Part shown: one piece after another, positions 41,130-50,500 of the stretch | How the letters are laid out: each line of letters opens with the position of its first letter | Position numbering within the stretch: position 1 is the stretch's first letter | NCBI RefSeq assembly: GCF_022458865.1 | Contig: NZ_JAJNMU010000003.1 | Coordinates: forward strand, 186,001 to 250,000 | Reading direction: 5' to 3' | Origin: Paenibacillus periandrae | Lineage (GTDB): Bacteria; Bacillota; Bacilli; Paenibacillales; NBRC-103111 | Length of the DNA stretch: 64,000 nucleotides | Translations under genes and position numbers: made by a program | The notes under the pieces: generated by a model | The model's input: only the letters and a program-made list of their open reading frames with translations | Database searches by the model: none | Told to the model about the DNA's origin: nothing

Positions 41130-42938
41130 ATGCCGATCTGGATTCGATCATTACTAGGAATCAACAGAAGTTTCCGAGTGAAGCTGATTCTCAACTTATC
41201 TGTCATTATATTGCTGGCTTTTGGCGTAACCGGATATTTGACGTACCAATACAATATGAGGCTATTTGAGGAGGAAATCAGCAAGCAGTTTTCGAGCACG
41301 AATCAAGAGGCACTGGCCAAGATGGATCTTAAAGTACTGGAGATTATGCGAATTTCGCAAACGGTAGTGTTTAATCCGCAAATTGAAAAGATGATTAGAC
41401 AAATCAATTCGAATGAGGGCTCTGATGCATTCAGCGTATATTATGATAAAAAGCAAATTGAGGATCAGATTTTTCAGATTAAAACCGATGCGCCTTACAT
41501 TACCGGGATGTATCTGTATGATCTGGATGGAAACTCTACGTACTTCAAATACACCACCTCAGCGATCAACACTCTCGATCAAGATGTGTTTAGAGTCATT
41601 CGCTCGAAGCTTGATGATACCTATGGAGATCTGATATGGATGAATATGGCCTTGCCAAGCTCGATAGAGCCGAGTGGGCTTAGGAAAACGATTATTACGT
41701 CCCGATTGATGAAAAATAGCAACTTAAATACGTACGGTGTGCTGGTCATCACGATAGACGAATCTTTCTTTTCCAGTGCGCTCAAAGAATTGACGAAGGA
41801 AGGGACAGGTGATGTCCACTTGTTCAATCCTAATAAGGAGCTGCTTTACAGCAATTCACCGCAGGACTCGGAGGCAAGACTTCAACAGCTGAGAAGCCTT
41901 AATGAAACGGAAGTTATCCATAATGATATGTTTGTTCAAGGCGAATCGAAAACGACTTCATTCAAGCTGGTGAGTGGTACTTCATTGACAGAAATTCAGA
42001 AAAAGAATCGCGACATTTTCCAAAGAATTGTATATTCCGGTTTGATCAGCATTTTGCTCACGAGCGGTTTAATTGTGCTGTCCACGGGAAATTTGCTGAG
42101 ACCCCTTAAAGATTTGTTGCAAGGACTGCGCAAGGTACGGTCCGGGGATTTTGAAGCGCGAATCCAGATTCGAACGAAAGACGAGCTGGCATACATTGCA
42201 GAGAGCTTTAATAATATGGCGGAGCAGGTTGAGCGGTTGATCAAGGAAGTGTATATGACCCAGTTAAGCGAGAGAGATGCTGAGCTTAAAGCGCTGCAGG
42301 CGCAGCTGAATCCACACTTTTTGCATAATATGTTTAACGAGATCTACTGGAAGCTGTATTTGCAGAATGAGAAAGAAACGGCGTCCTTAATCGCAGCGAT
42401 ATCGGAAATGTTAAAGTATTCTTTAATGCCCGTCAAAACCTTAACTACCGTGAGAGAGGATTTGCAGCAGATCCGTAATTATGTCAAGCTGCAGGCGGAG
42501 CTGTTTGAAGCGGATTTGGAAACCATTATCCATGCGGATGAACAAATCCTCGAATGTGAAATTATGCGTTTTCTGATTCAACCGCTTGTCGAAAATGTAT
42601 TTGTCCACGGATTCCGTAACAAAGTATCACATAAAATCCTTTTGATCAAAGCACGCAGCCTTGGCAGTTTTCTGGAGATCGAAGTGACGGATAATGGCTG
42701 CGGTATGGAGGAATCGGTCATTTCTTTGCTGCTAAGGCGGGAAGGGACTTCCTTGCCACAACGTTCGGACGGGCGGGAAAGCCTTGGAGTGAGAAGTGTC
42801 GTAAGAAGAATCGAGCTCATACACGGTCCGCCTTATCGCCTGGAGATTGTTAGCGGACTTGGAAGCGGAACCACGATGCGGCTTATATTGCCCAACATCA
42901 ACATTCAGAAGGGAGAACAGGAGCATGCTGAAAGGTAA
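41130..42938 (+). CDS. YesM-type sensor histidine kinase
   Basis: 602 aa. Membrane segments at about residues 18-38 and 292-312 flank an extracellular sensor domain. A HAMP domain ('LLRPLKDLLQGLRKVRSGDFEARI') precedes the His_kinase motif 'LQAQLNPHFLHNMFNEI' and a HATPase_c domain ('QPLVENVFVHGF', 'VTDNGCGMEE', 'SLGVRSVVRRIEL'). It overlaps its response regulator by 14 bases. It senses an extracellular compound, presumably the substrate of the importer at 44609-48224. Confidence 0.93.
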   Translation: MPIWIRSLLGINRSFRVKLILNLSVIILLAFGVTGYLTYQYNMRLFEEEISKQFSSTNQEALAKMDLKVLEIMRISQTVVFNPQIEKMIRQINSNEGSDAFSVYYDKKQIEDQIFQIKTDAPYITGMYLYDLDGNSTYFKYTTSAINTLDQDVFRVIRSKLDDTYGDLIWMNMALPSSIEPSGLRKTIITSRLMKNSNLNTYGVLVITIDESFFSSALKELTKEGTGDVHLFNPNKELLYSNSPQDSEARLQQLRSLNETEVIHNDMFVQGESKTTSFKLVSGTSLTEIQKKNRDIFQRIVYSGLISILLTSGLIVLSTGNLLRPLKDLLQGLRKVRSGDFEARIQIRTKDELAYIAESFNNMAEQVERLIKEVYMTQLSERDAELKALQAQLNPHFLHNMFNEIYWKLYLQNEKETASLIAAISEMLKYSLMPVKTLTTVREDLQQIRNYVKLQAELFEADLETIIHADEQILECEIMRFLIQPLVENVFVHGFRNKVSHKILLIKARSLGSFLEIEVTDNGCGMEESVISLLLRREGTSLPQRSDGRESLGVRSVVRRIELIHGPPYRLEIVSGLGSGTTMRLILPNINIQKGEQEHAER

Positions 42939-44481
42939 AGTATTGATTGTGGAGGATCAGCCTAATTTTCGCAAGGGACTGACCAAGATGCTTGAGGAGG
43001 GGAAGCTGGGATGGCAGGTTGTCGGTGAGGCCGGGAATGGACAGGATGCACTGGAGCTGCTCGACCAGGTCAAGCCGGATTTGGTGCTTACCGATATCCG
43101 CATGCCGATTATGGACGGCATTGAGTTCGTCGGGCATTTACGCCGCAGCTATCCGGATATGCTGGTGATCATTTTGACCGGGTACAAAAATTTTGAGTAC
43201 GCCCAGGCTGCCGTACGTCATGGAGCACTGGATCTCTTGATCAAGCCGTGTACAGAGCAAGATGTGCATCAGGTGATGAACAAAGCGTACGAGCGGTTTT
43301 ATGAAAAGGTTGCACTGCTGGAGAAGCAGCAGGTGCAGCACAAGCAGCAGCAGGATCAGGAGCTGCGTGCGGCATTAATGGACTTGCCTTATTCGATGGC
43401 TATGTCCAGCAGTCTGGACGAAATCTTGATGGGCCAGGAATTGTGGCTGCTGAAGTGGGTTTATGAGAACACGGCCATTCATCATTACGGGAAACATGAC
43501 ATGAGTCTGCTTCAGTTTGCTTTCTCCAACATTGTCGAGGAATTGGTGAAAGAAGCGGGAATTCACGCAAGACTACTGCTTGTTGAGCACGAACGATTTG
43601 TTCTGATCGCGGAATCGGATATGCTGGACGAGAGCTTGAAAGCAGCGATTCGGGCTGCATCGTTACAATATTTAAAAATTCGGATTGAGATGCTTTCGAT
43701 GGGGGCCGCACCTACTGCCAAACATTTGGCTGGCTTATACAGCAGGTTCAAAGGGCTTGATTACGAATCAGCAGACCCGCACGCTGCAAGCGAGGGCATA
43801 GGGGGTTATGGTACAACACTGTCATCCAACCAGGCCCGAGTCAAGGAATTGGAAGTTCAACTGATGTCTGCGATATTGATGGGTCAGGAGGATAGTCTTC
43901 AGCAGCTGCTGGATCGACTGGTTAAGGAGCTGTCCGGCAAATCACCGGAAGAGATGAAGATAGGAGCATTATCACTTTCGATTGCTTTGCTGGGAACGAT
44001 ACAGAAGCAATTTGATCCTGATGAAAACAGCCTGCTGCCCAAAATCCCCAGTGATATGCCGGAGGCTGACTGGACTCCAGAAGAGGTTACCTTGTGGGCA
44101 AGCGAGCAAGTGGAGAACTTTTTGCTGCTGTTCAATAACTGGCAGGCACTCAAGAATGACAATTTGATCGAGAAAGCCGTCAAATATATTGAAGACTATT
44201 ATAATGAAGCTTGCAGACTGACAGATGTAGCGGCATATGTGCACCTCAATGCAAGCTACTTCAGTGTATTGTTCAAGAAAACGGTAGGTGAGAGCTTTAC
44301 CCGCTTTGTCACACGAACCCGTATGGACAAGGCGGCCCTGCTGCTGCGCAACACCGATATGAAAATTTTTGAGATCGCTTGTGCAGTTGGATTCGATGAA
44401 CCGAACTATTTTACGAATGTGTTCAAGCAGCAGTACCAAATGACACCTAAAGAATATCGGAATTATCGGGTACCCGAATAA
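42925..44481 (+). CDS. YesN-type response regulator with AraC DNA-binding domain
   Basis: 518 aa from ATG 42925 (AGAAGGGAGAACAGGAGC), inside the end of the kinase gene. Receiver domain 1-125 has E10/D11, phosphoacceptor D57 in VLTDIRMP, and Lys in LLIKP. A long middle domain of ~280 residues follows, larger than in the regulator at 18399. The last ~105 residues carry the AraC HTH pair ('LTDVAAYVHLNASYFSVLFKK', 'IFEIACAVGFDEPNYFTNVFKQ'). It likely activates the importer and catabolic genes downstream. Confidence 0.92.
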   Translation: MLKGKVLIVEDQPNFRKGLTKMLEEGKLGWQVVGEAGNGQDALELLDQVKPDLVLTDIRMPIMDGIEFVGHLRRSYPDMLVIILTGYKNFEYAQAAVRHGALDLLIKPCTEQDVHQVMNKAYERFYEKVALLEKQQVQHKQQQDQELRAALMDLPYSMAMSSSLDEILMGQELWLLKWVYENTAIHHYGKHDMSLLQFAFSNIVEELVKEAGIHARLLLVEHERFVLIAESDMLDESLKAAIRAASLQYLKIRIEMLSMGAAPTAKHLAGLYSRFKGLDYESADPHAASEGIGGYGTTLSSNQARVKELEVQLMSAILMGQEDSLQQLLDRLVKELSGKSPEEMKIGALSLSIALLGTIQKQFDPDENSLLPKIPSDMPEADWTPEEVTLWASEQVENFLLLFNNWQALKNDNLIEKAVKYIEDYYNEACRLTDVAAYVHLNASYFSVLFKKTVGESFTRFVTRTRMDKAALLLRNTDMKIFEIACAVGFDEPNYFTNVFKQQYQMTPKEYRNYRVPE

Positions 44482-44515
44482 TGGGTTTTAACCAAATATA
44501 AACAGATACCCAATG

Positions 44516-44552
44516 AAATTATAGATTCTTCTATAATTTTTCAAGGGTTTTT
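44516..44552 (+). terminator. Weak AT-rich terminator-like hairpin
   Basis: AAATTATAGA (44516-44525) pairs with TCTATAATTT (44530-44539). A longer T-run (GGGTTTTTTTT) follows after six bases. It may partly separate the regulator genes from the importer. Confidence 0.35.
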
Positions 44553-44608
44553 TTTGTAAAATCTCTTATGATTAGGTTACAAGAAATGAATGAAGGAGTG
44601 AAACATAA

Positions 44609-45571
44609 GTGAGAGGAAGTACCCAAGGAGACTCCCGTAATTCAACAATGGCTCTTCGCAAGGCCTCGTCCCTGCACCGAAGAAGAAGATTGAAGCAAAA
44701 TATCCCATTGTTTATGATGCTGATTCCTGTGTTTGCCTTTTATATTTTATTCAAATATTGGCCTATGGGCGGTCTTGTTATCGCTTTCAAAAATTACAAT
44801 TTTGCAGATGGCATCCTGCATAGTCCATGGGTAGGCATGAAAAATTTTAATATCCTGTTCTCCAGCTCCAATACGCTCCGAATTATATGGAACACCTTTT
44901 GGCTCAGCTTTTTGAATTTGGTCATCGGATTCCCCGTACCTATTTTTCTGGCGATCCTGCTTAATGAGGTCAGAAAAACCTGGTTTAAAAAATGGGTTCA
45001 AACGATCATTTATTTACCGCATTTTTTCTCGTGGATCATTGTATCCGGTATCGTGCTTTCGTTATTTGCCACTGACTATGGCTCGATCAATAAGGTGCTC
45101 AAGCTGTTGTCGATAGAACCGATCACCTTTTTGTATGAGTCTAATTCCTGGGTTACGATATTCGTTGGTTCCGGCATTTGGAAGGAGATGGGGTTCAGCA
45201 CCATTATTTACTTGGCGGCCCTGACGACCATTGATCCTTCCTTGTACGAATCGGCTGGCATGGATGGTGCCTCCAAGTGGCGGCAAATATGGCATATTAC
45301 ACTTCCTGGCATTCGCCCAACCATCATTTTGCTGCTTATTCTCGCTATGGGCCGGTTGATGGAGGTTGGCTTTGATCAAGTGTACAACCTGCAGAATTCA
45401 GCGGTTGCCGAGGTGTCCGAGGTCATTAGCACTTATATTTATAAAATCGGTTTGGGTAGCTCGCAATTTAGCTTAACGACTGCTATGGGGCTGTTCGAGT
45501 CGATTATTGGCTGTACGCTTGTGTTGATCGCCAATCATATTGCTCGCAAATTTGACCAGGCTTTATTTTAG
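44609..45571 (+). CDS. Sugar ABC importer permease (LplB type)
   Basis: 320 aa, GTG start supported by GAAGGAGTGAAACATAA. Six membrane segments; 'FKYWPMGGLVIAFKNYNFADG' at the N-terminus, and EAA loop 'ESAGMDGASKWRQIWHITLPGI'. It is close to the permease at 22905-23864 in layout, so the two importers are paralogous systems. It pairs with the next permease, 13 bp downstream. No ATPase is adjacent. Confidence 0.93.
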   Translation: MRGSTQGDSRNSTMALRKASSLHRRRRLKQNIPLFMMLIPVFAFYILFKYWPMGGLVIAFKNYNFADGILHSPWVGMKNFNILFSSSNTLRIIWNTFWLSFLNLVIGFPVPIFLAILLNEVRKTWFKKWVQTIIYLPHFFSWIIVSGIVLSLFATDYGSINKVLKLLSIEPITFLYESNSWVTIFVGSGIWKEMGFSTIIYLAALTTIDPSLYESAGMDGASKWRQIWHITLPGIRPTIILLLILAMGRLMEVGFDQVYNLQNSAVAEVSEVISTYIYKIGLGSSQFSLTTAMGLFESIIGCTLVLIANHIARKFDQALF

Positions 45572-45584
45572 AAGGGAGTACTGC

Positions 45585-46457
45585 ATGAAAGCAACCAAAG
45601 GAGAAACCATTTTCTATGCCGTCAACTATATTCTGCTCGCGGTAATTGCCTTAACCTGCCTGCTGCCCTTTATCCATATTATAGCCTTATCGCTAAGTGA
45701 TCGTTCATCGGTGGAATCGGGACATGTTTTTTTATGGCCGGTAGGCATGCAGTTTACGGCTTACAAGATTTTTTTCATTACGAGCCCAGCTTTTACAGCA
45801 TTCAAAAATAGTATTATGATTACGGTTGTCGGCGTCACGCTAAGTATGCTGGGTACGGTACTGGCTGCTTATCCCTTATCGAGAGGTTATTTAATAGGAC
45901 GTCGTTATTTTATCCTGGCCATGGTGTTTACGATGCTGTTCTCCGGGGGATTAATTCCCACTTATCTTGTCGTCAAGAACTTGTCCTTAATTGATTCCTA
46001 CTGGGCGATCTGGCTTACCGGATTCATCAGTACGTACAATATGCTGCTCATGCGAAGCTATTTTGAAAATATTCCTCATGAGGTGGAAGAATCTGCTCGT
46101 ATTGACGGATGCAATGACGTATCGCTGCTGATCCGAATCATACTGCCATTGTCGCTTCCGATGCTGGCCACATTGGCCCTCTTCTATGGAATCAATTATT
46201 GGAATACGTTCATGAGTGTGTTGATGTACATCAACAAAAGCCAATTGCAAAATTTGACGGTAGTCGTCCAAGCGATGCTGCAAAAAAACGATCTGTTGAA
46301 TTCCCCTTCCCTTAATTCCGATGAGCAGCAGATGGTTGCAACCGAAATGGTCAAATCGGTAGGCGTCGTCGTGCTGGTAGTTCCGATGCTGGTGGTGTAT
46401 CCGTTTCTGCAAAAATATTTTGTGAAAGGCGTTATGCTCGGCTCCGTTAAGGGTTGA
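45585..46457 (+). CDS. Sugar ABC importer permease (YtcP type)
   Basis: 290 aa from ATG 45585 (GAAGGGAGTACTGC). Six membrane segments; 'LPFIHIIALSLSDRSSVESGHVFLWP' early, EAA loop 'EESARIDGCNDVSLLIRIILPLSLP', and the family-typical end 'FLQKYFVKGVMLGSVKG'. It forms the channel with the LplB-type protein just upstream and feeds the binding protein downstream. Confidence 0.93.
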   Translation: MKATKGETIFYAVNYILLAVIALTCLLPFIHIIALSLSDRSSVESGHVFLWPVGMQFTAYKIFFITSPAFTAFKNSIMITVVGVTLSMLGTVLAAYPLSRGYLIGRRYFILAMVFTMLFSGGLIPTYLVVKNLSLIDSYWAIWLTGFISTYNMLLMRSYFENIPHEVEESARIDGCNDVSLLIRIILPLSLPMLATLALFYGINYWNTFMSVLMYINKSQLQNLTVVVQAMLQKNDLLNSPSLNSDEQQMVATEMVKSVGVVVLVVPMLVVYPFLQKYFVKGVMLGSVKG

Positions 46458-46514
46458 TCACGAGGGTTGTCCAGTTTAACAAAACTAACCAATATAATTT
46501 CAGGAGGCGTTTGT

Positions 46515-48224
46515 ATGAACAGAAAGCTATGGATGGGAATGACCTTGGGAGTCGTAGCATTAGGCACAGCACTGGCTGGCTGCAGCAGCGATAATAAAGA
46601 AGGGGCACAAGCCAACAGCACAGATGGGGCAGCAGCGAATAAACCGGCGGCAGCGACGACAACGCCAGCTCCGGCAGCCACAGCCAAACGCGGAGATGTA
46701 ACAGTTACGATGTATGATCGTGGAGCCGTACCTGCTTCGGAGGGAAATTATGAGGATAATCGCTGGACCAAATGGATTAATCAAAACGGGCCAGCCAATG
46801 TGAAGTTCGTTCCCGTGCTGCGCAGCGATTCAACAAAAAAATTAAACGTACTGTTCGCGTCCGGTTCTGCCCCTGATATTATTAACGAGTATAATACGCC
46901 GTTTCGTGGCAGCCTGTATGATCAAAAGCAGCTGATGCCTATCGATAATATTTTACCGTCTATGCCTGAATACCAGAAGCTGCTGACCCAATATCCACAG
47001 TTGAAAAAAGCAGGGACCAAGCCGGATGGCAAGATATACGAGATTGGCAAGGTGAAGGAAGCTACTCCTGCGCATATTTTATTGATTCGCACGGATTGGC
47101 TGAAAAAGCTGAATCTGGCGATGCCAACCACAACAGATGAATTATTGACCGTTGCCAAGGCATTTGCCGATCAGGATCCGGATGGTAATGGCAAGAAGGA
47201 TACATATGGGTTGAACATGAGCACATATTCAGAGCAAGCAATTAATGAAATATTCGGCGAGAGCTCATCGAGCACTTTGTTGGCTTGGGACATCAAGGAT
47301 GGCAAGGTTGTTCGTGCCTGGGATAAGGAGCTGGCTTCCCTTACCTTCAAGAAGCGTCTATACGATGAAGGTCTTATCGATAAGGATTACATCAACGATA
47401 AAGACGGCGCCAAGGCGAAGCAGGACTTTTTAAATGGCAAAATCGGCATTTACGTCAAATATTCCGGTGGCTGGTATGATTTTGTTATGAACGATATGAC
47501 AACGCTCAGGAAAAACGTGCCAGGAGCTGAAATAGCGCCGTTAGCTTATCCGAAATCACCGCTTGGGACATTCACCGGAGCGATCGATAATCCGATTCAG
47601 ATGACGACCGTGATTAATGCGAAGGCGAAAAACCCGGAAGCGGTTGGACAATACCTGAACTTTATGATGAAACCTGAAAATGCCATGAGATTTAAAGTCG
47701 GAGACGAAGGCACTCATTGGAAGAAAGGCGCTAATGGATGTCCGCAAACGATTGATCCTGCCAAGTCGAAAAATGAAGTTGGCTATGCTGAAGACTACAC
47801 CATGTTCTTTTCTTCTGGTGTTGACAAATGTACATTTGTCTTGAGTGGCTTTAATCCGGAGGTGCCTGAGCAAAAAGCAGGTATGGACATGTATCGAGAA
47901 GTCCAGAAGTCGTATTTCGATTCGAAAAGAGAATATCCAGGTATCACCCTTGGTGATCATATGCCTGTGTATTCTACTGACCTCAACTTGATCAATACAA
48001 CCATTCTTAAAGAAAAAGGCGATATTTTTGTCAAAGCTATTATTAGTGGAAGCAAATACAGCCCTGAACAGGCGATTAAGGATTCACAGGCTGCCTGGGA
48101 TAAAGCGGACGGCAAAAAGCTTGAGGAATTCATGAACAAGTGGTATTCCGAAAATAAAGACAAAGCATTCATGGCTAAGGATGTTTATGAAATTGTGAAA
48201 CAGCAAATGGAGCAAGTGAAGTAA
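46515..48224 (+). CDS. Extracellular sugar-binding lipoprotein of an Lpl-type ABC importer
   Basis: 569 aa from ATG 46515 (CAGGAGG 8 bases upstream). Signal peptide with lipobox (ALAGC, Cys near 22), then a long Ala/Pro/Thr linker and a solute-binding fold. Motifs include 'LFASGSAPDIINEYNTPF', 'DQDPDGNGKKDTYGLNM' and the late 'AWDKADGKKLEEFMNKWY'. It is larger than most members, suggesting an oligosaccharide ligand. Order permease-permease-binding protein differs from the first importer, in which the binding protein comes first. Confidence 0.92.
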   Translation: MNRKLWMGMTLGVVALGTALAGCSSDNKEGAQANSTDGAAANKPAAATTTPAPAATAKRGDVTVTMYDRGAVPASEGNYEDNRWTKWINQNGPANVKFVPVLRSDSTKKLNVLFASGSAPDIINEYNTPFRGSLYDQKQLMPIDNILPSMPEYQKLLTQYPQLKKAGTKPDGKIYEIGKVKEATPAHILLIRTDWLKKLNLAMPTTTDELLTVAKAFADQDPDGNGKKDTYGLNMSTYSEQAINEIFGESSSSTLLAWDIKDGKVVRAWDKELASLTFKKRLYDEGLIDKDYINDKDGAKAKQDFLNGKIGIYVKYSGGWYDFVMNDMTTLRKNVPGAEIAPLAYPKSPLGTFTGAIDNPIQMTTVINAKAKNPEAVGQYLNFMMKPENAMRFKVGDEGTHWKKGANGCPQTIDPAKSKNEVGYAEDYTMFFSSGVDKCTFVLSGFNPEVPEQKAGMDMYREVQKSYFDSKREYPGITLGDHMPVYSTDLNLINTTILKEKGDIFVKAIISGSKYSPEQAIKDSQAAWDKADGKKLEEFMNKWYSENKDKAFMAKDVYEIVKQQMEQVK

Positions 48225-48351
48225 ATTAGCGGGATAGACCAGATTCACCGGGAGCTGGACATGAAATAGCGGGCTGGCGGTACATGCCATGCTCGCTTGA
48301 GTGCCCGGCTTCTTCTTATCGGTTGTCTAAAACATGAGGAGGATTAATGTA

Positions 48352-49440
48352 ATGAACAAACTACAAGTAGCTATCATCGGTTGCGGCGGTATTGCCAATG
48401 GCAAGCATTTGCCCAGCCTGAGTAAAATAGATCAGGTAGAAATAGTTGCTTTCTGTGATCTTATTGCGGAGAGAGCTGAGCAGGCCGCAGATAAGTATGG
48501 CAATCCGGGGGCAAAGGTATTTAAAGATTACCGTGAGCTGCTGGCGAATCCATCTATTGATGTTGTTCATATCTGCACGCCTAATGATAGTCATGCCGAA
48601 ATTTCTATTGCGGCTCTGGAGGCCGGCAAGCATGTCATGTGTGAAAAGCCGATGGCCAAAACGGCTGCGGATGCAAGACGAATGGCGGAAGCCGCCAGGC
48701 GCACGGGTAAAAAGCTGACGATCGGCTATAACAATCGCTTTCGTGCGGATAGTCAGTATTTAAAAAAAGTTGTTGAAGAAGGTGAGCTGGGACATATTTA
48801 TATGGCCAAGGCCCATGCGGTTCGCAGGCGCGGGGTTCCGACCTGGGGCGTATTTTTGGATGAAGACAAGCAGGGTGGGGGTCCACTCATTGATATCGGA
48901 ACCCATGCACTTGATTTGACCATGTGGTTGATGAACAATTACGAACCTAGGGTGGTGCTCGGCGTCACTTACCATCAGCTCTCCCGCAAGCAGAATGCAG
49001 CTAATTCCTGGGGCTCCTGGGACCCGGACAAATTCAAGGTGGAGGATTCGGCGTTTGCGATGGTCATTATGAAGAACGGCGCCACCATTATGGTTGAAGC
49101 GAGCTGGGCGTTAAACACACTCGATACCAAGGAAGCCAAATGCACGCTTTGCGGTACCGAAGGCGGGGCTGATATGCAGGATGGCTTGCGTATCAATGGA
49201 GAAAAGTATGGTCGATTGTATGTGAATCAGCTTCAGTTTGAGGCCAAGGGTGCAGACTTTTATGATGGCAAGAAGGAGAGCATGTCGGATAAAGAAATAC
49301 GTATGTGGATCGAAGCGATTATCGATGATAAGGAGCTAATTGTAACTCCAGAGCAAGCGTGTGTAGTTTCAGAGGTACTGGAAGCTATCTATGAATCCAA
49401 CCGAACAGGGCGCGCTGTCTATTTTGACGAGTCTAACTGA
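48352..49440 (+). CDS. Gfo/Idh/MocA oxidoreductase 1
   Basis: 362 aa from ATG 48352 (GAGGAGG). Rossmann motif 'AIIGCGGIANGKHLPSL', catalytic motif 'CEKPMAKTA', then 'GYNNRFRADSQYL' and 'GGGPLIDIGTHALDLTMWLM' with the catalytic Asp/His region. NAD(P)-dependent oxidation or reduction of a sugar, keto-sugar or cyclitol is expected. It lies downstream of the importer and 16 bp before a second enzyme of the same family, so sequential redox steps on the same imported substrate are plausible. Confidence 0.92.
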   Translation: MNKLQVAIIGCGGIANGKHLPSLSKIDQVEIVAFCDLIAERAEQAADKYGNPGAKVFKDYRELLANPSIDVVHICTPNDSHAEISIAALEAGKHVMCEKPMAKTAADARRMAEAARRTGKKLTIGYNNRFRADSQYLKKVVEEGELGHIYMAKAHAVRRRGVPTWGVFLDEDKQGGGPLIDIGTHALDLTMWLMNNYEPRVVLGVTYHQLSRKQNAANSWGSWDPDKFKVEDSAFAMVIMKNGATIMVEASWALNTLDTKEAKCTLCGTEGGADMQDGLRINGEKYGRLYVNQLQFEAKGADFYDGKKESMSDKEIRMWIEAIIDDKELIVTPEQACVVSEVLEAIYESNRTGRAVYFDESN

Positions 49441-49456
49441 AAAGAGGCCTTCGGAT

Positions 49457-50479
49457 ATGCTAAAATTAGCGATGTTAAGCTTCTGGCACGTACATGCCAA
49501 GGATTATATGCGTCAAGCTGTTGAACATCCGGATACGCGAATCGTAGCGGTCTGGGATGAGGTTCACTCCCGGGGCAGGAGCAAGGCTGAGGAGCTTGGC
49601 GTTACCTTTTATGAAAATCTGCATGAGCTGTTGGCTCAGCCGGACATTGATGCTGTTATTGTGGTTGCCCCGACGACCAAACACACGGAGGTGATCCTGG
49701 CGGCAGCTCAGGCAGGCAAGCATATTTTTACGGAAAAAGTGTTGGCTGTGACTACAAAGGAATGCAAAGAAATCCTGGCTGCCGTAGCTGCCGCCAATGT
49801 TAAGCTTATGGTCTCCCTGCCTCGGTTGAACATGGCATTTGCGCAGAAGATTCAAGCGATCATACAGGAGGGTTCGATAGGGATCATTACTTCTATACGG
49901 ATGCGCCTTGCTCATAACGGTGCGCTGCCAACCGAACAAGCTCCTCATGGAGCACTGCCTGCGCATTTTTTCAATCTGGAGCAATCCGGTGGTGGAGCCT
50001 TAATCGACCTTGGTTGCCATCCGATGTACTTGGCCCGTTGGTTCCTGGGTGTCCCGTCAGGCGTTAGCGCAAGCTTCGGATACATCACTGGAAAAGAGGT
50101 GGAGGATCATGCGGTATCCATCCTGCACTATCCCAATGGAGCACTAGCCATGGTTGAAGCCGGATTTGTTAATAGTTATTCTCAATTTGTCGTCGAGGTG
50201 CAAGGAACCGAAGGAAGCATTACGTATTCAAGAAGCGACAATAAGCTGTTTGTTCGAGGCTCAAGGTTTGAGGGAGATGCGGGCAGCGGGTGGCAGGCCG
50301 TAACAAATATGCCGGCTGAGGCCCCTTCCGCATTCGAACAATGGGTAACGCATATTCGGGAGGGTACGACAGCAACGGAAAATATACAAATTGCGCTTGA
50401 TTTGACCCGTTTAATGGAAGCTTCCATCCTATCGGCTCGATCGGGTACTGTATGTCCGCTCAGTCACCTTACTGAGTAA
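49457..50479 (+). CDS. Gfo/Idh/MocA oxidoreductase 2
   Basis: 340 aa from ATG 49457 (AAAAGAGG upstream), rather than the in-frame ATG at 49391 inside the previous gene. The N-terminus 'LAMLSFWHVHAKDYMRQA' departs from the GxGxxG Rossmann motif (no Gly-rich loop), while 'TEKVLAVTTKEC' replaces the usual EKP with EKV. Despite this, 'GGGALIDLGCHPMYLARWFLG' and the C-terminal fold are kept. The altered cofactor loop is seen in a subgroup of the family. The reaction is unknown. Confidence 0.85.
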   Translation: MLKLAMLSFWHVHAKDYMRQAVEHPDTRIVAVWDEVHSRGRSKAEELGVTFYENLHELLAQPDIDAVIVVAPTTKHTEVILAAAQAGKHIFTEKVLAVTTKECKEILAAVAAANVKLMVSLPRLNMAFAQKIQAIIQEGSIGIITSIRMRLAHNGALPTEQAPHGALPAHFFNLEQSGGGALIDLGCHPMYLARWFLGVPSGVSASFGYITGKEVEDHAVSILHYPNGALAMVEAGFVNSYSQFVVEVQGTEGSITYSRSDNKLFVRGSRFEGDAGSGWQAVTNMPAEAPSAFEQWVTHIREGTTATENIQIALDLTRLMEASILSARSGTVCPLSHLTE

Positions 50480-50500
50480 AAAACTAGTGGAGGCCATCAA

